Positions 25,837 to 32,920 of a stretch of 64,000 bases of DNA are shown one piece after another; within the stretch, counting starts at the first letter, position 1, and the number at the start of each line of letters is the position of its first letter. Origin of the DNA: Streptomyces sp. WMMB 322 (lineage in GTDB: Bacteria; Actinomycetota; Actinomycetes; Streptomycetales; Streptomycetaceae); the NCBI RefSeq assembly GCF_900090145.1, contig NZ_FMHI01000012.1, forward strand, positions 1 through 64,000, given 5' to 3'. The notes beneath the pieces are model-generated. The model was not told the origin of the DNA, searched no databases, and was given only the letters and a program-made list of their open reading frames with translations. Both the position numbers and the translations under genes were made by a program.

Positions 25837-26187
25837 GTGGAGCCAGCTGAGCCCTCGCGTTCGGAACTCACCGTTGCTGTATTGACCGGGATGCACGGTG
25901 ACGAGGAAGTGCTGGTGATCAGCGAAGAACTCAATGTGCAGAGCATGTACACGCTCCGTAGCTACATTGCGTACTGTCTTCGCCGGGGTCGTCGCCGTAT
26001 CCGATTGGACATGAATGACGTCACTTGGTGCGATGGGAGCTCGCTGCACGGGATTGCCGGCCTTCAGGATGCTCTGCATGCTGTCGGAGGGTATTTGCGT
26101 ATCACGAGTGTCAGTGAACCGGTGCGGGATGCCCGTGCCGATGTCGCGCTGCCTCATGGCATTTTCGGGGTGAGTACCCCCGGATGA
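25837..26187 (+). CDS. STAS-domain anti-anti-sigma factor (RsbV/SpoIIAA-like)
   Basis: A 116-aa single STAS domain: beta strands around VLVISEELNVQSMYTLRSYI, then RRIRLDMNDVTWCDGSSLHGIAGLQDAL, where DGSSL carries the Ser expected to be phosphorylated by an RsbW-like kinase. GTG 25837 follows GGGGGAGGCCG. Together with the PP2C gene on one side and the ATPase gene (26574-27356) on the other, this would complete a partner-switching circuit. No sigma factor gene is visible in the element, so the target may be chromosomal. Confidence 0.85.
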   Translation: MEPAEPSRSELTVAVLTGMHGDEEVLVISEELNVQSMYTLRSYIAYCLRRGRRRIRLDMNDVTWCDGSSLHGIAGLQDALHAVGGYLRITSVSEPVRDARADVALPHGIFGVSTPG

Positions 26188-26212
26188 TTGGTCGTGTGTT
26201 CCGAAGGTGAAA

Positions 26213-26376
26213 GGCCGGTGTAGCGGCTTTGGGGTGGAGCTGGTTTGGAGCGAGAGATCATGGCCCTTACGCTTCCGCGAATCGGGCTGGCTCCTCGCCT
26301 GCCCGCAATAGCCCGATCTGGGCCATGATCGTCGAGGCTCGCTCCAAACTGGCTCCGTAAAGCCGTGTAGCCGGCC
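26213..26376. repeat. Long nested imperfect inverted repeat (candidate single-strand origin)
   Basis: Outer arms GGCCGG (26213-26218) / CCGGCC; then GTTTGGAGCGAG (26243-26254) / CTCGCTCCAAAC (26338-26349); GATCATGGCCC (26256-26266) / GGGCCATGATC (26320-26330); innermost ATCGGGCT (26281-26288) / AGCCCGAT (26310-26317). The whole 164 bp can fold as one long interrupted hairpin. Such structures in rolling-circle plasmids act as single-strand origins (sso/sti); it could also be a MITE-like remnant or a terminator. Confidence 0.6.
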
Positions 26377-26406
26377 GTCCCAGCCACAATGGCGCCCTCT
26401 TCTTGT

Positions 26407-26505
26407 GGCTCGCGCCGCGCGCGGGCCGGCGGCCGGGCCGGAGCGGGGCGGAGACATGAGCGTCGGCCCGGCGGCAAGCCGGGCCGCGCGGCGAGCGGAG
26501 CGAGC
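26407..26505. repeat. Second imperfect hairpin, very G/C-rich
   Basis: GGCTCGC at 26407-26413 pairs with GCGAGCC at 26499-26505, with further pairing of the adjoining GCCGCGCG and GGGCCGGC tracts to their complements near 26482-26496. It lies between the long inverted repeat and the ATPase gene end and may terminate that gene or be part of a replication origin. Confidence 0.5.
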
Positions 26506-26573
26506 CCTTGATGAAGTAGGGAAAGTCTTATCGCAGTGTTGACCTGGGGCGTTGTCCGGTCTCGGGAGATGCT

Positions 26574-27356
26574 TTACAGGCCGGTCTCACCTGATGCTTG
26601 ACGGCTGAGCCCGTCGAGCTGGGTGGTCGAGTGCTGCTCGGCACAGGTCGGGAGTATGGCGCCCTGACGGTTCGCCAGGGGCAGGAAGCTGACGGGCCTC
26701 GTGGTCCAAGTGATCTCAGTGGTCTCGTGCTTGATGGTGACTGTCTCGGAGTTGCCGTCATGTAGTGCCCGGAGTGCTGGCAACTGCCCGTCGCTCGTCC
26801 AGTTCTGCGCCTGCCGGTAGGCGTCTTCGTCGAGCGACGTGGCGATCATCATCAGGCTGGTGCGGACCCATCGGAGGGCCTGTTCCGGGTCGGTGGCGTC
26901 GAAGGAGCCGAGCTTGCCGCCGTTGACGGTGCACTCGCACCAGTAGCCATGCAGCAGGCCGGTGTTGGCCGAGGCGGCATGGAGTTCGGCGGTGACGGTG
27001 TGGCCGTACTCGTCGTTGCCGTGGACGTGGAGACGCTGGGTAAGAGCGGAGACCAGGGCGAGCCCGCGGCCGTGCGTCTCGTTCTCATCGGGGTGCTCGA
27101 CGTGGGGAGTTGTGCGGGTGCCGCCGGCATCGGTGACCGAGATCCATACTGTCTCGGGGGTACGCGTGATGGTCAGGTAGAAGACCGCGCCTTCGTTGCC
27201 GCTGGCGCTGTGGAGGAGGGCGTTGGTGCCCAGCTCGGTGACGATTAAGGCGGCGTCGTCGGCGTGAGCGTTGTCGCTGAGGATGTCGCGTGTCCATCGG
27301 CGTGCGTGGCCGACCTGCTCCATGAGACCGGGGAAGGTGCGGCTGTAGGTGGGCAT
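26574..27356 (-). CDS. RsbW-like HATPase (GHKL) anti-sigma/regulatory kinase
   Basis: A 260-aa protein whose first 130 residues are a GHKL ATPase: ALIVTELGTNALLHS (N box, Asn binds Mg-ATP), WISVTDAGGTRTTP (G1) and ETHGRGLALVSALTQRL (G2). The remaining half has no known domain. ATG 27356 is chosen because it follows GGAGGAACACC; six extra N-terminal residues are possible. Such single-domain ATPases are plentiful in Streptomyces and bind sigma factors or STAS proteins. It is divergent from the ABM-XRE operon, sharing the GTACT operator region. Confidence 0.85.
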   Translation of the reverse strand: MPTYSRTFPGLMEQVGHARRWTRDILSDNAHADDAALIVTELGTNALLHSASGNEGAVFYLTITRTPETVWISVTDAGGTRTTPHVEHPDENETHGRGLALVSALTQRLHVHGNDEYGHTVTAELHAASANTGLLHGYWCECTVNGGKLGSFDATDPEQALRWVRTSLMMIATSLDEDAYRQAQNWTSDGQLPALRALHDGNSETVTIKHETTEITWTTRPVSFLPLANRQGAILPTCAEQHSTTQLDGLSRQASGETGL

Positions 27357-27431
27357 GGTGTTCCTCCATGGCACTGACCAGCGGCTTTCCAGTCCTGTTG
27401 TCCCGAGTGGCTGACCGGAACCCTGGAGAGC

Positions 27432-27495
27432 CGTACAATAAGTACTAGCACCGTACTCGGTGTGTGAGTACTTTGAATGCTAGACCGTACTTTTG
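27432..27495. promoter_or_regulatory. GTACT operator cluster 1 (divergent promoter region)
   Basis: Within 64 bp there are five GTAC cores. Two 18-bp units align around CTAG: AAGTACTAGCACCGTACT (27440-27457) and GAATGCTAGACCGTACTT (27475-27492). The second closely matches the unit after the XRE gene (29097-29114). It lies between the ATPase gene and the ABM-XRE operon, so it is probably the regulator's own operator. Confidence 0.7.
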
Positions 27496-27568
27496 GTGCG
27501 GGTCATTCATGGACAGGTGTTCACACGTGGGAGGGGGTGCCCGAGACGACCAGGAAGGAGATCACTGC

Positions 27569-27877
27569 ATGTTCGGATTGATGGTCCGCTTCACCTGCAA
27601 GGACGAGGAAGCGGCAGCCGCATTCGACGAGTTGGTCTCGCGGACCGGCGAACAGATCAAGGCGAACGAACCGGGGACGCTGATCTACACCGTGCACCGC
27701 GTGGAGGGGCGTCCGCTGGAGCGGATCTTCTACGAGCTGTACGCGGACAGGGACGCCTTCGACGTGCACGAGTCGCAGGGTTACGTCATGGAGTTCCTTG
27801 CTGCTCGTGAGCAGTACCTCTCGTCGACCGAGGTCGACAAGTTGGACATGGTGTCCGGCAAGGGCGTGGAAGGGTGA
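27569..27877 (+). CDS. Antibiotic biosynthesis monooxygenase (ABM)-fold protein
   Basis: A 102-aa dimeric alpha-beta barrel domain protein: MFGLMVRFTCKDEEAAAAFDELV, TLIYTVHRVEGRPLERIFYELYADRDAFDVHE and FLAAREQYL are the family pattern. ATG 27569 follows AAGGAGATCACTGC. Its stop overlaps the GTG of the XRE regulator (GTGA), so they form one coupled operon. Members act as small monooxygenases or ligand-binding partners; next to a regulator it may sense or modify a signal. That role is inference. Confidence 0.82.
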   Translation: MFGLMVRFTCKDEEAAAAFDELVSRTGEQIKANEPGTLIYTVHRVEGRPLERIFYELYADRDAFDVHESQGYVMEFLAAREQYLSSTEVDKLDMVSGKGVEG

Positions 27878-29097
27878 GCCCTGACTACGAGAAGGCACTT
27901 GGCCGGAAGATCGCGTTCAACCGAAAGCGCCGCGGGCTGTCGCAGAAGGAGTTCGCCGCGCTGCTGGATCGCTCCGAAGCCTGGTTCTCCCAGGTGGAGC
28001 GCGGCGTCCGCCGCATCGACCGGATGACAGTCTTGGAGAAGGTGGCGGAGGTCCTGGACCTCCCGGTTGCCGAGTTGGCGGCCGAGGCGCCCGTTGTCGC
28101 GTCGACCACCGCGGAGCCGCCGGGTGCGAGCCGTCTGCGCCTCGCGCTGAGCGCCGCTCATTCGCTGAGGGCGATTCTCGGGGAGCATGAGCCCCCGGAT
28201 CTCGACAAGCTGCGTGAGGATGTCGACCGGGCGTGGGAGCTGACGCACGAGGGCAACTACGCTGATCTGGCGGAGCTGTTGGAGAGCCTGGTGCCCCAGG
28301 CGGAGACTGCGGCACGGTCGGCGCCCGAGGCTGACCGCCCATCGCTGTTCCGTCTGCTGGCGACCGTTTACCACACGTGCAGCGCCGCGTTGACGAACAT
28401 GGGCGAGCCCGAGGCGGCATGGATCGCCGTGGACCGCTCCGTCGTCGCCGCCGAGCGCGCGAACGATCCGTTGTTGATGGCAGCGGGCGAGTTCCGGCTG
28501 TCGATTGTCTTTCTGGGGGCACGGCACTACGAGCAAGCCGCCCAGGCATCGGGCAGTGCTGCTGACGCACTGGAGCCGCTTGCGGCGTCGGGTGATGTCG
28601 AAGCGACCGCGCTGCGGGGCGCGCTCACCCTGCAAAGAGCGGTAGCGGCCGGCAAGAACAACCAAGCCGATGCGGCCTACGAGTTCATCCGCGCGGCGCG
28701 AGAGATGGCCAAGACGGTCGGGCCCGGACGGAACGACTACAACACCGAGTTCGGGCCGGCGAACGTCGACCTGTACGAAGTCGCCGTTGCCGTCGACTTG
28801 GGAGACGCAGGAGTCGCGCTGCGCGCCGCCGAGCGAGTGGACGCCTCCGGGCTCTCCTCCGAGCGTCAGACGCGCTTCCACCTCGATGTCGCGCGGGCTC
28901 ACGCGCAACGTCGGCAGATCGGCGAATCCGTGTCCTCAATCCGCGCCGCACAGCGCCTCTCGCCCGAGATCGTCGGAGCGATGCCTGCCGTCAAGCAGCT
29001 CGTCGCGGACCTCGCGACCATGAGCCAGCCGCCGTCTGACGACCTCCGGTCGCTGGTCACGGAGCTAGGCGTACCTGGAGTACGGATTGGTACTTGA
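27874..29097 (+). CDS. XRE-type helix-turn-helix regulator with TPR-like C-terminal domain
   Basis: A 407-aa regulator. Residues about 10-68 are an HTH_3 domain: ALGRKIAFNRKRRGLSQKEFAALLDRSEAWFSQVERGVRRIDRM, with Q-K-E-F and S-E-A-W-F-S-Q-V as turn and recognition helix. Residues 90-400 are Ala/Leu/Glu-rich helices resembling tetratricopeptide repeats, as found in peptide-sensing or quorum-type regulators. GTG 27874 overlaps the ABM stop. Operator-like clusters flank the operon on both sides (27432-27495; 29071-29125), suggesting it controls both itself and the transfer operon downstream. Confidence 0.88.
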   Translation: MSPDYEKALGRKIAFNRKRRGLSQKEFAALLDRSEAWFSQVERGVRRIDRMTVLEKVAEVLDLPVAELAAEAPVVASTTAEPPGASRLRLALSAAHSLRAILGEHEPPDLDKLREDVDRAWELTHEGNYADLAELLESLVPQAETAARSAPEADRPSLFRLLATVYHTCSAALTNMGEPEAAWIAVDRSVVAAERANDPLLMAAGEFRLSIVFLGARHYEQAAQASGSAADALEPLAASGDVEATALRGALTLQRAVAAGKNNQADAAYEFIRAAREMAKTVGPGRNDYNTEFGPANVDLYEVAVAVDLGDAGVALRAAERVDASGLSSERQTRFHLDVARAHAQRRQIGESVSSIRAAQRLSPEIVGAMPAVKQLVADLATMSQPPSDDLRSLVTELGVPGVRIGT

Positions 29098-29125
29098 AGT
29101 ACTAGACAATACTTAGAGTACGGGT
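29071..29125. promoter_or_regulatory. GTACT operator cluster 2 (before transfer operon)
   Basis: Four or five GTAC/ATAC cores in about 50 bp, overlapping the end of the XRE gene. The best unit is AAGTACTAGACAATACTT at 29097-29114, an AAGTA-N8-TACTT inverted repeat. A -10-like TAGAGT lies at 29114-29119, so a bound repressor would block the promoter for the downstream genes. Confidence 0.7.
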
Positions 29126-29412
29126 TACTGTGGTGACTGTTCGCAACGCCCTTCGTTGCCAACGGAGTTGCTGAGCGGACATTGCGAACGCGCCGGACAG
29201 GTAGGCAGACCTGAACCGGCGCGTGAGTAACAAGGCCACAGACATGGATGTGGCCTGAGCGGGAGGCAGCCCACTCAGGCCGGGTGCGTTGTTGGAGTCA
29301 ACGCGCAAGCAGCGTATCGCGCCCTGCCCGTATGCGGTCAACCTCCCGTTGCGTAGCGATTTGTCAGCTATGCGTGCCTTTATGGCGCGCTGTGCAAGGG
29401 AGTTGCTTCACT
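29098..29412. other. Leader of the transfer operon
   Basis: About 315 bp after the XRE gene. Beyond the operator cluster there are hairpins: GGCCACA-8-TGTGGCC (around 29234-29255) and GCCTGAG-14-CTCAGGC (around 29254-29281). The two share bases, so they may be alternative structures. A short open frame in another phase overlaps the next gene and is probably not real. Confidence 0.45.
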
Positions 29413-29766
29413 GTGCCGTCCTTCAAGATCGACACAAACACCGCCGTCGTCTTCGTCGCCGTGCCGCCGGCCAAGAAGCTGGCCAACCGGCAGACCGGTG
29501 AGATCGCCGTGGACCGGGAGACCGGTGCGCATATGATGACCGTCGGCCTGATGGTCACCGACGACGGAGAAGCCGAGGTCTACAACGTCTCGGTGCCCGA
29601 GACCGGCATTCCGGAGGGCCTTACGCCTGGAACGCCTGTCGCGGTGACCAACCTTCGGGCTCGTACGTGGGAGAACGAGTTCAACGGCCAGAAGCGACAT
29701 GGGATCGCCTTCCGCGCCGTGGCCGTCACCTCCCTCGCCGAGGCCGGACAGAACCAGGCGGCCTGA
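29413..29766 (+). CDS. SCO3933-family AICE regulatory protein
   Basis: A 117-aa protein with the pattern of the SCO3933 family found in SLP1- and pSAM2-like elements: VPPAKKLANRQTGEIAVDRETGAHMMTV, then VYNVSVPETGIPEGLTPGTPVAVTNLRARTWENEFNGQKRHGIAFRAVAVTSL. GTG 29413 is used because homology begins there (AAGGGAG lies 14 bases earlier). The first gene of the transfer operon; it stops two bases before the TraB start. Exact activity is not established; a single-strand DNA-binding-like fold is plausible. Confidence 0.8.
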   Translation: MPSFKIDTNTAVVFVAVPPAKKLANRQTGEIAVDRETGAHMMTVGLMVTDDGEAEVYNVSVPETGIPEGLTPGTPVAVTNLRARTWENEFNGQKRHGIAFRAVAVTSLAEAGQNQAA

Positions 29767-29768
29767 AC

Positions 29769-31127
29769 ATGACGGCCGCACTGATCACTTCGATGATCGC
29801 CGGTGGGCTGGCGGTGCTGCTTCGGTGGCGTCGCCCCGCCTGGTACTGGCTCGGCATCGGCGTCTTCGTCGCCGGCATCCGGGTCCTTGTCCGGTACGGA
29901 TCGGTGATGGAGGCCTGCGGGCTCACCGTTCCTCCCTCCCGCATGCGGCTGGCGCTGGCTCGGGCGACCCGTACCGAGGCGCCGTCATCGCGGGTGCCGC
30001 ACATCCTGCGGATGCGTCCGACCCGTACCGGCTTGGTGCTGCGCATCAAGCTCCGGCCCGGACAGGACGCCTACGACTTCATCGCCTCGACCGACCGGTT
30101 GCGGCACTCCTTCACGATGCAGGGAGTCTCCTGCCGGGAGATCAAAGCGGGTGTGGTCGAGCTGCGGATGACCGGTTACGACGTGCTCAAACGGGTGCAG
30201 ATGCCTGCTCGGGTGCAGTCCGATGTTCTTCGGGTTCCGGTCTCCCTGCGTGAAGACGGTGCCGTGCACTACCGGGACTACCGGGAGGTGCCGCACGCGC
30301 TCAACCTGGGTGCGACTCAGTCGGGGAAGTCCGTCTACCAGCGGCGACTCGTCACGGCTCTCGCCGGACAACCGGTCGCCCTGGTCGGCATCGACTGCAA
30401 GAACGGTGTGGAACTCGCGCCGCTCGCCCGCCGGTTCTCCGCTCTGGCGGCCAACCAGGATGACGTGCTCGGCCTGCTGGAAGCGCTCATCGAGCGTATG
30501 GAGGCGAACTACGAGTTGATCCGCGCCGAACAGCGCATCAGCGCGGACGTCCCCGATGCGGAGATCACTGCCGACATCTGGGGACTGCCCGACCACCTGC
30601 GGCCCCTGCCTGTGGTTTTGCTGATCGACGAGGTCGCCGAACTCGCCCTCTTCGCCAGCAAGGAAGAGGAGAAGCGACGCGACCGGATCGTCACGGCGCT
30701 GGTGCGGCTCGTCCAGCTCGGCCGGGCCGCCGGCATCTACGTCGAGATCTGCGGGCAGCGTTTCGGCTCGGAACTCGGCAAGGGCATCACGATGCTCCGC
30801 GCCCAGCTCACCGGACGCGTCGCTCACCGGGTCAACGACGAAGCCTCGGCGAACATGGCCTTCGCGGACATCTCGCCGGACGCCGTGCTCGCTACCACGC
30901 AGATTCCAACCGACCGTCCAGGCACGGCCGTTGCGGGTGACTCTTCCGGCGGCTGGGTCACGACTCGTACGCCGTACACGTCGCTCCGGCAGGCCGTGAA
31001 CACCTGCAACGCGGAAGCCGGACGCACTCCGGAGCTGCCCGAACTGGCCGCCTACCGGCCCAACCTCGAACTGGCAACAGCCAAGGCTGATCTGTCGGCC
31101 GTCGAGCCGATCCACAAGGCAGCCTGA
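29769..31127 (+). CDS. TraB/TraSA-type FtsK/SpoIIIE DNA translocase
   Basis: Pumps double-stranded element DNA between hyphae during conjugation, at the membrane. The 452-aa protein has two N-terminal membrane segments (residues about 4-22 and 24-45), Walker A GATQSGKSVYQ (about 180) and Walker B PVVLLIDEVAELALFA (about 280), then GRAAGIYVEICGQRFGSELGKGITMLRAQLTGRVAHRV, the FtsK RecA-fold end. ATG 29769 lies two bases after the previous stop. Length is normal for the single-protein transfer system of streptomycete plasmids. Confidence 0.92.
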   Translation: MTAALITSMIAGGLAVLLRWRRPAWYWLGIGVFVAGIRVLVRYGSVMEACGLTVPPSRMRLALARATRTEAPSSRVPHILRMRPTRTGLVLRIKLRPGQDAYDFIASTDRLRHSFTMQGVSCREIKAGVVELRMTGYDVLKRVQMPARVQSDVLRVPVSLREDGAVHYRDYREVPHALNLGATQSGKSVYQRRLVTALAGQPVALVGIDCKNGVELAPLARRFSALAANQDDVLGLLEALIERMEANYELIRAEQRISADVPDAEITADIWGLPDHLRPLPVVLLIDEVAELALFASKEEEKRRDRIVTALVRLVQLGRAAGIYVEICGQRFGSELGKGITMLRAQLTGRVAHRVNDEASANMAFADISPDAVLATTQIPTDRPGTAVAGDSSGGWVTTRTPYTSLRQAVNTCNAEAGRTPELPELAAYRPNLELATAKADLSAVEPIHKAA

Positions 31128-31210
31128 CCCCTTCCCCCGACACGGTCGGCGCGACCGCTTCGCGCCACGTCCCTACCCGACCCATGCCCGAAACAGGAGG
31201 TGAATCGATC

Positions 31211-31891
31211 ATGACCCGGCTGCCGCGCGTGGACGCCGTACTGATCCAGGCTGTGATCGCAGGCGCCCTGTCCTTCGCACACCTGCATGACATCGCGCGT
31301 GCAGCCGGGCAGGACGGCTGGAAAGCCTGGGCCTACCCCATCAGCGTGGACCTGCTGCTCGTGGCGGCATGGCGACGCATCCGGGCCCTGCAAGAGACCG
31401 GGGACTCGGCGCGACTGCCCTGGTGCTGGTTCGTCATCGCGCTCGCGGCGTCCCTCGGCGCGAACATCGCCACGGCGGGGCTCCTCGACCTGGAGGCGGT
31501 GCCCGCCTGGCTGCGCATCCTCGTCGCCGGGTGGCCCGCACTCGCCTTCTTCGGCGGAACGCTGCTGGCCCATTCGCCGGTGGGGGAGTCCCAACCGGAA
31601 GCGTCGGCGGATACCGCTCCCGCGACTGCCGCTCAGCAGGCACCCGACCCCGTGACGGCCGTGGAACGCGATGCTCCCGAGCTGCCGCAACCCGCTCCTC
31701 AACCCAGCGAGCCGACCGCGCCGCCTTCGCCTCCGCTGCAGTCCGTCCCGCCGGCGCTGGTCGACCACGCGCGAAAGCTCGCCTACGCACACCAGGCCCG
31801 CACCGGCTCGCCCATCGGCACAGACGCGCTACGGGCCCAACTTGCCGTGCCTGCGCCGATGGCTGACGCGATCGCCGCACACCTCACCTGA
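31211..31891 (+). CDS. DUF2637/SpdB-type plasmid spread membrane protein
   Basis: A 226-aa protein with four membrane helices in residues 5-115 (QAVIAGALSFAHLHDIA, AWAYPISVDLLLVAAWRRI, WFVIALAASLGANIATAGLL, ILVAGWPALAFFGGTLLAH), a long Pro/Ala-rich middle, and a helical end with DHARKLAYAHQARTGSPIGTDALRAQL, a likely DNA-binding helix-turn-helix. Such Spd proteins assist spread of transferred DNA along the mycelium. ATG 31211 follows AGGAGGTGAATCGATC, better than the ATG nine codons upstream. Confidence 0.83.
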   Translation: MTRLPRVDAVLIQAVIAGALSFAHLHDIARAAGQDGWKAWAYPISVDLLLVAAWRRIRALQETGDSARLPWCWFVIALAASLGANIATAGLLDLEAVPAWLRILVAGWPALAFFGGTLLAHSPVGESQPEASADTAPATAAQQAPDPVTAVERDAPELPQPAPQPSEPTAPPSPPLQSVPPALVDHARKLAYAHQARTGSPIGTDALRAQLAVPAPMADAIAAHLT

Positions 31892-31905
31892 AAGGAGAAC
31901 CACCC

Positions 31906-32100
31906 TTGCCCGCACGCGACTTCTTCCACTCCGTCCAACGCATCGGCCCCGTACAGATCGGCACCCACCGCAACCGCCGCACCGGCCAGACCCTGCACGC
32001 GGCTGTATGCACCGCCGAACGCTGCGGCTGGTCCGCCGACTACGGCACTCGTTCCGCCGCACAACTCGCCGCTCGTACCCACCGCTGCGCCGTCCGCTGA
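31906..32100 (+). CDS. Small mobile-element transfer protein
   Basis: A 64-aa protein with the conserved RIGPVQIGTHRNRRTGQT, then AVCTAERCGWSADYGTRSAAQLAARTHRCAV pattern: three Cys and a His that could hold a zinc. TTG 31906 is preceded by AAAGGAGAACCACCC, which settles the start. This family occurs in the spd region of many actinomycete elements and is thought to help transfer; mechanism unknown. Confidence 0.82.
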   Translation: MPARDFFHSVQRIGPVQIGTHRNRRTGQTLHAAVCTAERCGWSADYGTRSAAQLAARTHRCAVR

Positions 32101-32114
32101 AAGGGGACCACGCC

Positions 32115-32309
32115 ATGACCGTCCAATTGCCGCTCGTCCTGGTGCTCGCCCTTGTCGGCTACTTCGGCATCCGCCTCTTCCGGCCGCCGATATGGCTGGT
32201 CGTCGTCCTGCTGCTGGGCGGCTTCCTGCTGGCAGACACCTTCCTCGCACCCGCCATCGACTCCGGCACCCGCACCGGGACCGAGGTCGTCAACGGAACC
32301 AACGACTGA
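32115..32309 (+). CDS. Small membrane protein of the spd operon
   Basis: A 64-aa protein with two hydrophobic stretches (LPLVLVLALVGYFGIRLF and IWLVVVLLLGGFLLADTFL). ATG 32115 follows AAAGGGGACCACGCC. Position in the spread operon, between a transfer protein and SpdD, suggests it works at the membrane during intramycelial spread. No named family. Confidence 0.75.
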   Translation: MTVQLPLVLVLALVGYFGIRLFRPPIWLVVVLLLGGFLLADTFLAPAIDSGTRTGTEVVNGTND

Positions 32310-32324
32310 CCGAAGAGAGGACCC

Positions 32325-32633
32325 ATGCTCCGGCCCAAGTACCCGACCACCCCCGCGCCGACAGCTTCGGCCTCGCCAACTGTCGTGACGCCGACCGTCG
32401 TTCACCCCGCTCACGAGGCCGTACCGGTCTCCCCGCTGGCCGCTCCTCGCGGCACCGTGCAGCTCACGCCCGGCGCACTTGCCGCCGTCGTCGGTGGTGG
32501 CGGAGCCGTCGCACTCGTCGTCGGTGCGGTCCTTGTCTCGCTGCTCCTGGCCGTCGCGGTCACCGCGGTCTCAGTGGCCGTGTTCGCGGTGGTCCTCCGC
32601 TCACTCCTCAACTCGCAGCACAAGCGCTACTGA
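32325..32633 (+). CDS. SpdD-type spread protein
   Basis: A 102-aa protein: a Pro/Thr/Val-rich N-terminus (residues 1-45) then a very hydrophobic segment LAAVVGGGGAVALVVGAVLVSLLLAVAVTAVSVAVFAVVLRSLL and a short basic tail. This matches the SpdD family of streptomycete plasmids, membrane proteins needed for full pock size. ATG 32325 follows GAGAGGACCC. Confidence 0.83.
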   Translation: MLRPKYPTTPAPTASASPTVVTPTVVHPAHEAVPVSPLAAPRGTVQLTPGALAAVVGGGGAVALVVGAVLVSLLLAVAVTAVSVAVFAVVLRSLLNSQHKRY

Positions 32634-32725
32634 CCGGCCCTCGGGGCGGCCCCGATACCGCCAAGCATCAGCCGCCCCGAGAGCCCTGCCCCTTCCCGAC
32701 CGAGATCGAAAAGGAGACACCCATC

Positions 32726-32920
32726 ATGACCCACCGGGCTAACGCTCCGGGGCGGCTCTGCCGCTGCTGCTACGGCTTCCCCGTCGTGGCGGTCACCACT
32801 GGTCAACTGCACGATGACGGCAGCCGCGTCACGCTCCGAATCACCTGCCCTGCCTGCCGAGGTACCGGCAAGACCCGGCCCCGGCGAAACGCCCCCGCTG
32901 CTGTTGGGGGACGCGCATGA
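32726..32920 (+). CDS. Small Cys-rich (zinc-finger-like) element protein
   Basis: A 64-aa protein with CRCCYGFPV near residue 12 and ITCPACRGTGKT near residue 40, two Cys pairs spaced like a small zinc ribbon. ATG 32726 follows AAAAGGAGACACCCATC. Its TGA overlaps the ATG of the replication initiator (ATGA), so it is coupled to rep. It may regulate or assist initiation, which is inference from position only. Confidence 0.78.
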   Translation: MTHRANAPGRLCRCCYGFPVVAVTTGQLHDDGSRVTLRITCPACRGTGKTRPRRNAPAAVGGRA

